DNA of 64,000 nt from Rhizobium sp. WYCCWR10014 (lineage in GTDB: Bacteria; Pseudomonadota; Alphaproteobacteria; Rhizobiales; Rhizobiaceae), in assembly GCF_001657485.1 (NCBI RefSeq), contig NZ_LXFU01000041.1:1-64000 (forward strand). Reading direction: 5' to 3'. Positions 1 through 9,751 of this stretch are shown here, in pieces. The notes below the pieces were generated by a model. That model did not search any database, was not told the DNA's origin, and was given only the letters and a program-made list of their open reading frames with translations. Every line of letters starts with the position of its first letter. The first letter of the stretch is position 1. A program made the position numbers and the translations under genes.

Positions 1-2
1 CC

Positions 3-65
3 GGCTGCTCCATCGACTTCGCGAGCCACCGCGAAGGCGACGAGCCATCGCACATCGACAACTAA
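3..65 (+). CDS. C-terminal tail of an unidentified protein (partial)
   Basis: An open frame enters from the left edge and stops with TAA at 63-65, giving 20 residues that end in SHIDN. It lies just upstream of the sugar ABC permeases, where a solute-binding protein gene often sits, but the tail carries no diagnostic motif. The other two forward frames give low-complexity or Arg-rich peptides, so this frame is the most protein-like. Its identity is inference only. Confidence 0.35.
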   Translation, partial: GCSIDFASHREGDEPSHIDN

Positions 66-123
66 GTTAGCGCCTATGGGGACAAGCCCGAGCATGACGA
101 AAGAGAGGTTGGCGGGCTTTGCT

Positions 124-150
124 AGCAGGCCTGAGGCGCCGCAGCCTGCT
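124..150. terminator. Small hairpin after the partial gene
   Basis: The 7-base arms AGCAGGC (124-130) and GCCTGCT (144-150) are perfectly complementary around a 13-base GC-rich loop. No clear T-run follows, so it could be a weak terminator for the partial gene or a processing hairpin within a longer sugar-uptake operon. Confidence 0.3.
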
Positions 151-151
151 G

Positions 152-182
152 TTGCCTGGGTGGCAAAGCGCCGTACTATAAT
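152..182 (+). promoter_or_regulatory. Possible promoter before the sugar permease gene
   Basis: TTGCCT at 152-157 and a consensus TATAAT at 177-182 are separated by 19 bases, slightly long for a sigma-70 promoter. The -10 box ends only 14 bases before the start codon at 197, so a transcript from it would have a very short leader. Read it as a weak candidate. Confidence 0.22.
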
Positions 183-196
183 ATGAGGCTCTAGAC

Positions 197-1081
197 ATGT
201 TGATGTTATGGCGCCGCCAGCGTTGGTGGCTCACCCCGACTTTGCTGATCGCGCCGGCGATCGTGCTGTTCTTCACGGTCATCCTGCTGTCGGCCATCAG
301 GAGCCTCTGGATCAGCCTGCATGACTGGGATGGCTTTGGCCCAATGGTCTGGATCGGCTTCGGCAATTACGTCGAACTCTACGACGACCCGCAATTCTAC
401 GTATCGTTGAAGAACAACTTGATCTGGCTGGTGATGTTCATGGCGGCACCACCTCTCGGGCTCGCCATCGCGCTGCTGGTCAACCAGAAAATCCGCGGCA
501 TGCGCTTCCTGAAGTCGCTGTTCTTCATTCCGCTGGTGCTCGCCTCGGTGACGGTCGGCGTCGTCTTCACCTGGGTCTATACGCCGGAGTTCGGGTTGCT
601 GGCGCTGATCTTCAGGGCCTTCGGGGCAACGGCGCCAGCGGTTCTCTCCGACGAGCATTTCGTCACCTTTGCCATCGTGATTGCAGCACTCTGGCCGCAG
701 ATCACCTTCTGCATGGTGCTTTATCTCGCCGGTCTCAACAATCTCAGCGAAGAGCTGATCGGTGCCGGGCGCGTCGACGGGGCAAGGGGTTGGAACATGC
801 TGTGGCACATCGTGCTGCCGCAGCTGACCCAGGTCACCTTCATCGCCATTGCCGTCACCGTCGTCGGCGCTCTGCGTTCGTTCGACATGGTGTCGGTCAT
901 GACGCGCGGCGGCCCGTTCGGCTCGTCCTCGGTTCTCGCCTACCAGATGTTCGAGCAGTCGATCTTCTCCTACCGCTTCGGCTACGGCGCGGCGATCGCC
1001 TCTGTGCTGTTCGTGATCATGGCGGTGTTCATCGTCTGGTATCTCAGCCGCATCATCCGTACCGAAGAAAGGGGAGGCTGA
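197..1081 (+). CDS. Sugar ABC transporter permease, MalF/UgpA type
   Basis: This 294-residue integral membrane protein is one of the two inner-membrane subunits of a carbohydrate ABC importer. Hydrophobic segments begin at about residues 15, 75, 108, 155, 205 and 265, giving the usual six helices. The cytoplasmic EAA loop that docks the ATPase is visible as ELIGAGRVDGARGWNMLWHI near residue 185. Its stop codon overlaps the next start by one base (TGATG), which implies translational coupling. The downstream GH42 beta-galactosidase suggests a galactoside substrate. No solute-binding protein gene is complete in the window, so the exact sugar cannot be read from sequence. Confidence 0.93.
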   Translation: MLMLWRRQRWWLTPTLLIAPAIVLFFTVILLSAIRSLWISLHDWDGFGPMVWIGFGNYVELYDDPQFYVSLKNNLIWLVMFMAAPPLGLAIALLVNQKIRGMRFLKSLFFIPLVLASVTVGVVFTWVYTPEFGLLALIFRAFGATAPAVLSDEHFVTFAIVIAALWPQITFCMVLYLAGLNNLSEELIGAGRVDGARGWNMLWHIVLPQLTQVTFIAIAVTVVGALRSFDMVSVMTRGGPFGSSSVLAYQMFEQSIFSYRFGYGAAIASVLFVIMAVFIVWYLSRIIRTEERGG

Positions 1082-1932
1082 TGTATCCTCGTCCTATTCC
1101 CGAAGCCGCCGTCTGGCAGCGCCGCCTCTATGTGCTCGCCGTCGTCATCGTCCTGCTGCTCTGGCTCTGCCCGCTGTTTGCGATCATCCTCACCTCCTTC
1201 CGCTCGACCGAGGATGTGATGGGCGGCAATCTGTGGGGATGGCCGACCAAGATCGGCGTCATCGACAATTACACTGATGTTTTTACCCAGACACCGATGG
1301 CCCGCTACTTCCTCAATAGCCTGACGATCACCATTCCCTCGGTGATCGGCGTCTTGGTGCTGAGCACACTCGCCGGCTATGTGCTGTCGCGCTATCGCTT
1401 TCCCGGCAACATGCTGATCTTCGCGCTGTTCGTCGGCGGCAATTTCCTGCCGCACCAGATCATGATGATCCCGGTACGCGACCTGATGGTCCGGCTCGAC
1501 CTGATCGATACGACGGCAGCGCTGATCATCTTCCATGTGGCCTTCCAGACCGGCTTTGCGACGCTGTTCATGCGCAATTTCATCGCGGCATTGCCCGATG
1601 AACTGTTCCAGGCGGCCCGGGCGGAAGGGGCATCTCCCTTTCAGACGCTATGGCATGTGGCGATCCCGCTGGTGCGGCCGGCGCTTGCCGCACTCGCCAT
1701 CCTGATCTTCACCTTCATCTGGAACGATTACTTCTGGGCCGTGGTGCTGACCGTCAGCGACTCCGTCAAGCCTGTGACTGCCGGCCTTGCCAATCTTCGC
1801 GGCGAGTGGGTCTCTGCCTGGAACCTGATTTCCGCCGGCACCATCGTCGTCGCCGTGCCGCCCGTCGTCATGTTCTTCCTGATGCAGCGGCACTTCATCG
1901 CCGGCCTGACGATGGGCGCTGTGAAGGGATGA
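1081..1932 (+). CDS. Sugar ABC transporter permease, MalG/UgpE type
   Basis: This 283-residue protein is the second membrane subunit of the same importer. The start at 1081 (MYPRPIPEAA) overlaps the stop of the upstream permease by one base; a longer frame reaching back to 790 only shadows the first permease. Six hydrophobic segments are present, and the EAA loop is seen as ELFQAARAEGASPFQTLWHV near residue 180. The pairing of a MalF-like and a MalG-like subunit is standard for CUT1-type carbohydrate importers, which take up oligosaccharides and glycosides. The ATPase follows after 46 bases. Confidence 0.93.
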   Translation: MYPRPIPEAAVWQRRLYVLAVVIVLLLWLCPLFAIILTSFRSTEDVMGGNLWGWPTKIGVIDNYTDVFTQTPMARYFLNSLTITIPSVIGVLVLSTLAGYVLSRYRFPGNMLIFALFVGGNFLPHQIMMIPVRDLMVRLDLIDTTAALIIFHVAFQTGFATLFMRNFIAALPDELFQAARAEGASPFQTLWHVAIPLVRPALAALAILIFTFIWNDYFWAVVLTVSDSVKPVTAGLANLRGEWVSAWNLISAGTIVVAVPPVVMFFLMQRHFIAGLTMGAVKG

Positions 1933-1978
1933 GCGATCTCCTAAAGTTCCAAGTTTCAACAGCAGAGAGCCAGGACGC

Positions 1979-3124
<1,146 letters not shown>

Positions 3125-3138
3125 CAGGAAACAACACC

Positions 3139-5271
3139 GTGTCCGACAAGACCCTCTCCGTATGGAACCCCGTCAAGACCGACCGCTTCCTCGTCGGCGC
3201 CCCGCACTATCCCGAGCACGTCGATGAAAGCTACTGGGAGCGCGACGCCGAGCGCATGGCGAAGGCCGGCTTCAACGTGGTCAGAATGGCCGAATTCGCC
3301 TGGCATATTCTCGAGCCGAAGCACGGCACCTTCGATTTCGACCTGTTCGACCGTGCCATCGCCATGCTCGGGCGCTACGGCATCGACACGATCATGTGCA
3401 CGCCGACGGCAACCCCGCCGCGCTGGCTGACCATGGCGCATCCGGAGATCTTAAGGGTCGACGGCAAGGGCCGGCCGATGAGCCATGGCTCGCGCCAGCA
3501 CTGTGACACGGCAAGCCCGGTCTTTCGCGAACACAGCCGGCGCATCACCAAAGCGATGGCCGAGCATTATCGCGACAATCCTTTTGTCGTCGGCTGGCAG
3601 ACCGACAACGAGCTGAACACCAGCATGCCGGAGAGCTTTTCGAAGGCGACGCTTTCCGAATTCCAGGCCTTCCTTGCCGGCAGATATGGCGAGATCGGCA
3701 AGCTCAACACGGCGTGGGGCGGCGATTTCTGGGCGACGGCCTACGACAGTTTCGACCAGGTGGTGCTGCCGATCGAGTTCGGCCCGACCTTCCCGAGCCC
3801 CGGCCATCTGCAGGATTATCACCGCTTTCTCGCCTTCTCGACGGCACGCTTCCAGCACGATCAGGTCGAGATTCTGCGCGCCGTCAAGCCCTCCTGGTTC
3901 GTCTTCCACAATCTCGGGGGTCTCCGGGATATCGACTTCCGCGGCCAGTTCACCACCGATCTCGATTTCGTCGGCTACGACATCTATCCGATGCTCTATG
4001 ACGAGTTCCAGCGGCTTGGAAACCACGCCAAGGTCCAGGCGCTGCACCTCGATATCTGCCGCGGTTTTTCCGGCAACTACATCGTTCCCGAGCAGCAATC
4101 GGGCTTCGGCAGCCAGCCGGGTTTCTGCACGCTGACGCCGGAGCCGGGCGAACTGCGCCGCATGGCACTTTCCTCTGTCGCCCATGGCGCCGACGGCTTG
4201 ATGTTCTTCCGCTGGCGCCCCGCCCATTTCGGCGCGGAGATCTATTGGATGGGCATCATCGACCACGACGACGTCGGCCGCCATCGCTATGACGAGGCCA
4301 AGCGCTTCGCGGCCGAGATGACCGCGCTGGCGCCCAAGATCCTCGGCACCTATGTGCGCATGGATGTCGGCATCGCCGGCTCCGACTTCGACAATCAGGA
4401 AGCTCACAAGACCTATCCGATCGGCCTGCCGAGCCCACAGGACGATGCGATCCTGCTGCACCAGTATTGCTACGACCGCGGCATTGCCTGCGGTTTCATT
4501 CATCCCGAGGACGATCTTTCCAAGCTGAAGCTGCTCTATGTGCCCCATTGGGTGATGTGGAAAGACGAATGGACCGAGAGGCTGAAATCCTTCGCCGAGC
4601 AGGGCGGCACCGTCGTCATCGGCGCGCGCACCGGCACGCGCAACGAAGACAACCACGTCATCCGCGAAACGGCGCCCGGCACCTCGCTGTCGCAGCTCAC
4701 AGGCGTACGTGTCGAGGATTTCGGCCGTCTCGCCGCCCCCGGCGCCAACGGGCTCTTCGATGTGATGGAACGTTCGGGCGGGCTTGTCATTCCGCCGAAC
4801 AAGCCGGCGGAATCGCGCCGCCGCGAACGCCGCTTCAAGATCGGCAACCGCGAACTGGTCGGCGGCTATTTCTATGAAAACCTGGCGATCGCAAGCGATG
4901 TCGAGGTGGTTGCGGCCTGGTCCAACCGCTATGCCGAGGGTCAGCCGATGGCGACGTCGCGCAAGCTCGGCAAGGGGCAGGTGGCCTATGTCGGCACCTA
5001 TCTCACCCCGGATCTGACGGCAGCTCTTGCCGAGCGGCTATTTGCACCCGTTGGCATAGAACCGCTGATCGGCGACCTTCCCGAGGGCGTCGAGGTGACC
5101 ATGCGGATGAATGACCACCGCCGGCTGCTGTTCATCCAGAACTACACCGACCAGCCGGCCGCCATCGGCGGCGTTCCCGCTGGCCGTGATCTCCTCGATG
5201 ACGAAAAGCCGGTTGCCGGTAGGCTCGATCTCGAAGGCTACGGCTGCGCGATCATCGAGCTCGCGGGGTGA
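3139..5271 (+). CDS. Beta-galactosidase, glycoside hydrolase family 42
   Basis: This 710-residue cytoplasmic enzyme should cleave beta-galactosides imported by the ABC system encoded just upstream. The N-terminal TIM barrel carries the GH42 hallmark MAEFAWHILEPKHGTFDF near residue 50. The acid/base glutamate lies in WQTDNELN (about residue 155) and the probable nucleophile in VPEQQSGF (about residue 318). A trimerisation domain and a small C-terminal beta domain follow. Translation probably begins at GTG 3139 after the SD-like AGGAAA. There is no signal peptide. It is the last gene of the operon. Specificity for lactose versus plant galactosides cannot be told from sequence. Confidence 0.93.
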   Translation: MSDKTLSVWNPVKTDRFLVGAPHYPEHVDESYWERDAERMAKAGFNVVRMAEFAWHILEPKHGTFDFDLFDRAIAMLGRYGIDTIMCTPTATPPRWLTMAHPEILRVDGKGRPMSHGSRQHCDTASPVFREHSRRITKAMAEHYRDNPFVVGWQTDNELNTSMPESFSKATLSEFQAFLAGRYGEIGKLNTAWGGDFWATAYDSFDQVVLPIEFGPTFPSPGHLQDYHRFLAFSTARFQHDQVEILRAVKPSWFVFHNLGGLRDIDFRGQFTTDLDFVGYDIYPMLYDEFQRLGNHAKVQALHLDICRGFSGNYIVPEQQSGFGSQPGFCTLTPEPGELRRMALSSVAHGADGLMFFRWRPAHFGAEIYWMGIIDHDDVGRHRYDEAKRFAAEMTALAPKILGTYVRMDVGIAGSDFDNQEAHKTYPIGLPSPQDDAILLHQYCYDRGIACGFIHPEDDLSKLKLLYVPHWVMWKDEWTERLKSFAEQGGTVVIGARTGTRNEDNHVIRETAPGTSLSQLTGVRVEDFGRLAAPGANGLFDVMERSGGLVIPPNKPAESRRRERRFKIGNRELVGGYFYENLAIASDVEVVAAWSNRYAEGQPMATSRKLGKGQVAYVGTYLTPDLTAALAERLFAPVGIEPLIGDLPEGVEVTMRMNDHRRLLFIQNYTDQPAAIGGVPAGRDLLDDEKPVAGRLDLEGYGCAIIELAG

Positions 5272-5312
5272 GTTGCGCTCGCCACGCGAAAGCTTGGCGA
5301 GGGCTGCTGCTG

Positions 5313-5370
5313 CATTCTCCGTCGTCTTCGGCCTTGAGCCGAGGATCCATATCACGGGCGCTGAGGGGTG
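5313..5370. repeat. Rhizobial intergenic repeat-like segment
   Basis: The stretch between the beta-galactosidase and the convergent LysR gene contains a GCCTTGAGCCGAGGATCCAT core, resembling a short dispersed repeat I recall from rhizobial intergenic DNA. No protein-like frame is seen in 5272-5483. The family assignment is from memory and was not searched. Confidence 0.35.
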
Positions 5371-5483
5371 CCATTGTAGATGCCCCGGTCGATCCCGAGC
5401 ATGATGGAGAGGACTGCCAGCGGGAGGCCTCATTCACGGCGCAGACGCGCCGATTATGACCTGTCAACGTCGGTGTTATCCTT

Positions 5484-6434
5484 TCAGGTCGGCTTGTTAG
5501 GCTGGTCATGACCGTTCAAATAAGCCGGCATCTGGGACACCTTCCAATCGTAGGAGCGCAAGAAGCTCACCAATTCTCGCATGGCTGCGCTGGAGTGTCT
5601 TTTGCTCGGGTAATAAAGATACCAGCTTGGCAAAAGGGGGCTCCAGTCCTTCAGAACCTCCGTCAACCGACCGTTCGTTAGGTCGGGTGTGGCGTAGTCC
5701 TCGAAGATATGGGCCAATCCGCATCCGGCGACAGCGGCCTGCAGCTCGTTGTGTGCTGAACTTACCGTCAATCGCCCCTCCGGCAAGACTTCCAGGGCAT
5801 CTCCGCCCTTTTCAAATTTCCAGGATACCAATGTGCCGCCGGGAAATCGTCGTCGAATGCAGTTGTGGCCGGCGAGATCATTGGGGGTCAGAGGCAGGCC
5901 ATGCTTTGCAATATAATCCGGCGACGCCACGATCGCGTATCGAAGCGATGGTCCCAGCGGTACTGCGATCATATCTTGTGCCAGTTGCTTTCCGAACCGA
6001 ACGCCCGCGTCAAAGCCTTGCTCGACGATGTCGATGACGGCTGCGTCGCTGATGAGTTCGACCCTGATGTCCGGGTATGTGTCCATAAACGTGAACATTG
6101 CCGGACAGAGCAGGTGATCGATTGCGGGGCCCGGCGCATTGATACGAAGGGTGCCGGACGGGTTTTCCTTTAACTGGTTAAGGTCATCGACTGCGAGACG
6201 GATGTCCGTCAAAGCTGGACCGAGGCGCTGCAGGAGACGCTGTCCCGCCTCCGTCGGCGCAACGCTTCTTGTTGTCCTGTTGAGCAGGCGGATGCCGAGC
6301 GCCTCTTCCAAAGCGTTGATTGTCTGGCTGAGTGCCGATGATGAAACGCCTCGCTCCAGGGCGGCGGCCCTGAATCCGCCGCACCTGACGATCGCCGCAA
6401 AAACATCTAGGCTATCCAAACGAAACTGATCCAT
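5484..6434 (-). CDS. LysR-family transcriptional regulator
   Basis: This 316-residue regulator has an N-terminal winged helix-turn-helix (LDVFAAIVRCGGFRAAALER, then SALSQTINALEEALGIRLLN) and a LysR effector-binding domain from about residue 90. The start at 6434 (MDQFRLDSLD) matches the usual LysR N-terminus and leaves 114 bases to the divergent gene. An upstream ATG at 6500 has a better SD (GAGG, 7-base spacing) but adds 22 unusual residues and leaves only 48 bases of shared promoter. It belongs to the large AaeR/DmlR-like group. The divergent metallo-hydrolase at 6549 is its likely target; the effector is unknown. Confidence 0.9.
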   Translation of the reverse strand: MDQFRLDSLDVFAAIVRCGGFRAAALERGVSSSALSQTINALEEALGIRLLNRTTRSVAPTEAGQRLLQRLGPALTDIRLAVDDLNQLKENPSGTLRINAPGPAIDHLLCPAMFTFMDTYPDIRVELISDAAVIDIVEQGFDAGVRFGKQLAQDMIAVPLGPSLRYAIVASPDYIAKHGLPLTPNDLAGHNCIRRRFPGGTLVSWKFEKGGDALEVLPEGRLTVSSAHNELQAAVAGCGLAHIFEDYATPDLTNGRLTEVLKDWSPLLPSWYLYYPSKRHSSAAMRELVSFLRSYDWKVSQMPAYLNGHDQPNKPT

Positions 6435-6548
6435 TGCGAAGCTTACCTTATCAAGCTGCGTAGATTTGCTCGTCTTATCAGCGCAGTGATTTGAGGTCAT
6501 CTAAATACCTCGACCGCACATGCGGGCTGTCGACTGAAAGGAAAAGCA

Positions 6549-7535
6549 ATGGATCGACTCACATTGAACCGGCGAACGGTCATGGTTTCAGCGGTTGCCG
6601 GAACATCCGCTCTGCTGTTCGGAGGTTCCGCGGGATCAGGCAAGGCGCAGGTGCAGAGCCTGGACAGCCGTAATGTTGGATATTATCGATTTCGGGTCGG
6701 GGAGATCAAAGCGACGGTTTTGAGTGATGGCGTGATCGGCGGCCCACCGACGGTCTATGCCAACGATGCTCCGGAGGCGGAGTTGCAGGAGGTCCTTCGT
6801 CGCGCTTTCCTTCCTACCGATCACATGACCCTTCAACTCAACACGCTGCTGCTTGAGGTCGCGGACAAGCGGATATTGCTTGAGGCGGGAGCCGGGGCCA
6901 CCATGGGACCGAATGCGGGGCGTGTGTTTGACAATCTCGCCGCCATCGGTCTCGATGCAGGCGATATCGACACGATCGTGGTGTCGCACACGCATCCTGA
7001 TCACGTCGGCAATCTCAGAACTTCCGAAGGCAAAAAAGCGTTTCCCAATGCCACCGTCTACGCACCCCGGGCGGACTGGGATTTTTTTGTGCGCAACGAT
7101 CCCGATCTCTCCTACATGCCGGTACCAAGGGACTTTCGTGACCGGTTTGCAGCGGCGATCAAAACGAGTGTCGAGCCGATCGCAAAGGACATCGAGCTCT
7201 ACGAGGCAGGTGCTGAAATCGTGCCGGGCCTCACCACGATCGCTGCGCCCGGACATACGCCTGGCATGGCAACATTCCTGGTCCACTCAGGAAACGACCA
7301 ACTGCTCCTCACTGCGGACCTTGCCTATCACCCGGTCGTCAACATCGACCATCCATGGCGACCCGGACCTGACCGAGACAAGGATACCGCGCTCGCGTCG
7401 CGCCGCCGCATATTCGATATGGCCGCGACCGATAGGCTCCCTGTTCTCGGGTTTCATTACCCTTTCCCGGGGCTCGGACGAATGCTCAAGACCGACATGG
7501 GTTATGCCTGGGTTCCGGCAAGCTGGCAGTTTTGA
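6549..7535 (+). CDS. Exported MBL-fold metallo-hydrolase
   Basis: This 328-residue protein starts with a twin-arginine-like signal (LNRRTVMVSAVAG, then a hydrophobic stretch), so it is probably exported folded to the periplasm. The metallo-beta-lactamase fold follows, with the zinc motif HTHPDHVGN near residue 147, a second histidine in APGHTPGMATF near residue 235, an aspartate in LTADLAYH, and a final histidine in LGFHYPFPG. It resembles quorum-quenching and related hydrolases in layout, but the substrate cannot be assigned. It is divergent from the LysR gene. The start has an SD-like GAAAGGAAAAGCA. Confidence 0.88.
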   Translation: MDRLTLNRRTVMVSAVAGTSALLFGGSAGSGKAQVQSLDSRNVGYYRFRVGEIKATVLSDGVIGGPPTVYANDAPEAELQEVLRRAFLPTDHMTLQLNTLLLEVADKRILLEAGAGATMGPNAGRVFDNLAAIGLDAGDIDTIVVSHTHPDHVGNLRTSEGKKAFPNATVYAPRADWDFFVRNDPDLSYMPVPRDFRDRFAAAIKTSVEPIAKDIELYEAGAEIVPGLTTIAAPGHTPGMATFLVHSGNDQLLLTADLAYHPVVNIDHPWRPGPDRDKDTALASRRRIFDMAATDRLPVLGFHYPFPGLGRMLKTDMGYAWVPASWQF

Positions 7536-7621
7536 CCAGACATAGAACTGGAGGTTTCCTCTTGACCCGAACGACAGTACCGCCGTCGAGAAGTTCCGTC
7601 CGACGTGGTCTGGCGAAGCTC

Positions 7622-7649
7622 GATCGAAGCGGAATCATCCGCTTCGATC
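7622..7649. terminator. Perfect 12-bp hairpin after the metallo-hydrolase gene
   Basis: GATCGAAGCGGA (7622-7633) and TCCGCTTCGATC (7638-7649) are exact complements around the 4-base loop ATCA. There is no T-run on either side. It lies 86 bases after the hydrolase stop and may act as an mRNA 3' end stabiliser or belong to a repeat family. Confidence 0.45.
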
Positions 7650-7712
7650 CTAAGCACCCATGCTCCCTGTCGATGGCAGGCAGAGATCACAGCCGAGGCA
7701 TCAGAAATACGC

Positions 7713-7754
7713 AAAAAAAGAGCATTTCCGTACACAAACAAAACGGAAATGCTC
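7713..7754 (-). terminator. Strong intrinsic terminator
   Basis: A perfect 12-bp stem, GAGCATTTCCGT (7720-7731) with ACGGAAATGCTC (7743-7754), encloses an 11-base loop. A run of seven A's at 7713-7719 becomes a U-tract on the minus-strand transcript directly after the stem. It terminates the gene at 7815-8453, whose stop lies 61 bases upstream on that strand. Confidence 0.88.
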
Positions 7755-7814
7755 TCGTAGTTTAGTGCGGAGCTATACTTGTCAGCTCCACACTGCTCGC
7801 ACCTGAGTTCGCGG

Positions 7815-8453
7815 CTATTCGTCTGATGTCGCCGGCGCGGCGTTCTCCAGTGAGGTGCGGATTTGATCGATCTTCCCGTTTGCGTCGCCAACCCCGAGAA
7901 TGGTTTTGGCCTGGTCCAGAACCGCCGGACTGACGTCACCGGTTTTCGTTGCGGAAGCCAATGCGTCCTCCAGCGCCTCGTCCCCCAACAGGGGGTCATC
8001 GGCCGAGGGCTCGATTCCATTGTCGAGTTCATACTGGGCATAGGCCATTGCGTATGCCGCGATAGCCGTCATGCGTGGGTCCGACGTATGCATCAACGCC
8101 TTGTAGTTTCGCTTCAAGGAGTTCAGGCCCGCAAGTTGCGCCGACAGGTTCTTTTCTTTGGTGCTGACTTTGGTCTCGTCTGCCTTGACGGACTTGGATT
8201 TGCTTGCCGCCTCGGTCGATTTGCCTTTCGTGCCTTGCGATTTGGAGCTGCCGTGGGTTACCTGGCTGCTGCTGCCATGGTTACCGCTGTTGCCACTGCC
8301 GCCGCCGTGACCGCCGCCATTGCCCCCACCGTTGCCGCCACCGTTTCCACCGCTCTTTGCCAGTGCGGTCATATCGATCCCGGCAATCGTTGCCGGGCTT
8401 GCTGCAAGAGCCAGCGAGAGCGCGGCCAAGGATGCTAAGGTTGCGATCCGCAT
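7815..8453 (-). CDS. Secreted Gly-rich protein of unknown function
   Basis: This 212-residue protein begins with a Sec signal peptide (MRIATLASLAALSLALAASP). A Gly/Asn/His/Ser low-complexity stretch follows at about residues 34-62, then a Ser/Lys/Thr-rich linker to about residue 100, then a more ordered alpha-helical C-terminus (residues 105-200) with KNLSAQLAGLNSLKRN. I do not recognise the family, though the layout recalls small exported proteins of Rhizobiales. It is monocistronic, with its own strong terminator at 7713-7754. The start at 8453 has AGGAAATA just upstream. Confidence 0.78.
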   Translation of the reverse strand: MRIATLASLAALSLALAASPATIAGIDMTALAKSGGNGGGNGGGNGGGHGGGSGNSGNHGSSSQVTHGSSKSQGTKGKSTEAASKSKSVKADETKVSTKEKNLSAQLAGLNSLKRNYKALMHTSDPRMTAIAAYAMAYAQYELDNGIEPSADDPLLGDEALEDALASATKTGDVSPAVLDQAKTILGVGDANGKIDQIRTSLENAAPATSDE

Positions 8454-8536
8454 TATTTCCTCCAGATCAGATCAGGCGCCGGGCCAATGCACGGCTTGAG
8501 CAGATATGAGAGGTTAGACGGTGATCGCGCATTGCA

Positions 8537-8556
8537 CATCGGACCGAGGTCCGATG
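8537..8556. promoter_or_regulatory. 9-bp inverted repeat in a 358-base non-coding stretch
   Basis: CATCGGACC and GGTCCGATG are exact complements separated by two bases. The site is 84 bases upstream of the secreted Gly-rich gene and 255 bases past the ctlX stop. The rest of 8454-8811 shows no convincing gene; the small forward frames there lack SD sites and family resemblance. It may be an operator or a short hairpin. Confidence 0.35.
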
Positions 8557-8811
8557 CCAGGACCGGCAATGGTCTTAGACGACCTGAAATGCTTAACGAT
8601 TCCTTCTTCGTCCAAAGCGGCCATCGGTTGAGCTTGTTGCTGCTCAGTGCTTTCCGGCTGTCTCGTCTGCGAACGCATCGCGGGACGGCTGCGAGGTCAA
8701 AAAAAGCTTGGCCGCGCGCCCGTTATCGGGTGTCGACTTCATACAAGTTGCCTCGCTGAGTTGCACGAGAGTGTCAAACGGCAGTCGCAAAATTCCAGCG
8801 CCATCACGCAA

Positions 8812-9741
8812 TCATCGCGGCGTCAGATGGATGCCTGCGAGCGTGCAACGGACCGATCCACCGGCGCGCTCGATGGTCGGGATATCAAGTGCGACCAGTT
8901 CTGCGCTCTCTTCGATCGTGTTGCGTTGATCCCGGCTCAGGGATGCAAACGCCGTGGTCGAGAGCGCAAGGATACGCCCCGCATTTCCCTGGAGTTCGAG
9001 AGCGTTGCCGGAGAAGGAGGCGATCTGATCGTTGGTGAGTGCGATGACGCCGCGGCCGGAGCGCTCCAGTCTTAGAACGACCTCCCGCCGTCTTGCTGCG
9101 TCGGTCATCATCTCCAGCCCGATCATGGCGAAGTCGGTGGCGATGCACATCAGGACATTGGTGTGATAAACGGCGACGCCGTTTCCATCGCGTGCATCGA
9201 ACACCATCGGCTCGAAGTTGAAGTGGGTCGAGAAGCGTTCCAGCGCGATCGGATCGGTGCGGTCGGAGCGGGCGGCATAGGCCACCCGATCGATGTGATC
9301 GAGAACCATGGCGCCGGTGCCCTCGAGAAACAGTCCGTCCGGCTCGAGGCCCGAATAGTCGATCACCTCTTGCACCCGATACCGGGTCTTCAGCATTTCG
9401 ATGACGTCGCTGCGCCGCTCGCGCCGGCGGCTGACGGCCTTCATCGGATAGATCGCCACATGACCGCCGGCATGGGTGGAAAACCAGTTGTTGGGAAAGA
9501 CCGAATCCGGCGTTTCGGTACCGGTGTCGTCGAAAAGATGCACGTTCACGCCATGGCTTCGGAGCACATCGGCCGCCCGGGTGATTTCGTCATAGGCCGC
9601 CCGCGAAAGGTCGTCCGTCGTGTCCGGGCTGGACTGGAACAGGTTGTCGATGGCGGTCTCGGTATTCACGGTGAAGTAGTGCGGCCGGACCATGACGACG
9701 GCAGAGGGCGCCTGAACGGAATAGGTGACGTGTCTTGGCAT
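8812..9741 (-). CDS. ctlX: Citrulline utilisation hydrolase CtlX (amidinotransferase fold)
   Basis: This 309-residue enzyme has the five-bladed pentein fold of arginine deiminases and dimethylarginine hydrolases. Visible active-site elements are PNNWFSTH (about residue 75) with an acidic residue supplied later in the fold, the histidine in AVYHTNVLM (about residue 188), and the catalytic cysteine near the C-terminus in GGSVRCTLAG. In the CtlX family the reaction converts citrulline to ornithine with release of ammonia and CO2. Two ATGs lie in tandem at 9744 and 9741; AGGAG favours 9741 (7-base spacing). It follows ornithine cyclodeaminase after 10 bases, so the pair would convert citrulline through ornithine to proline. 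Confidence 0.87.
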   Translation of the reverse strand: MPRHVTYSVQAPSAVVMVRPHYFTVNTETAIDNLFQSSPDTTDDLSRAAYDEITRAADVLRSHGVNVHLFDDTGTETPDSVFPNNWFSTHAGGHVAIYPMKAVSRRRERRSDVIEMLKTRYRVQEVIDYSGLEPDGLFLEGTGAMVLDHIDRVAYAARSDRTDPIALERFSTHFNFEPMVFDARDGNGVAVYHTNVLMCIATDFAMIGLEMMTDAARRREVVLRLERSGRGVIALTNDQIASFSGNALELQGNAGRILALSTTAFASLSRDQRNTIEESAELVALDIPTIERAGGSVRCTLAGIHLTPR

Positions 9742-9751
9742 CATCGTGCTC

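Noticed and set aside
8487..8759. Small forward frames in the gap between the Gly-rich gene and ctlX
   Set aside because: No SD, Arg/Ser-rich translation, and a second overlapping frame of equal quality; the gap is probably regulatory or decayed DNA.
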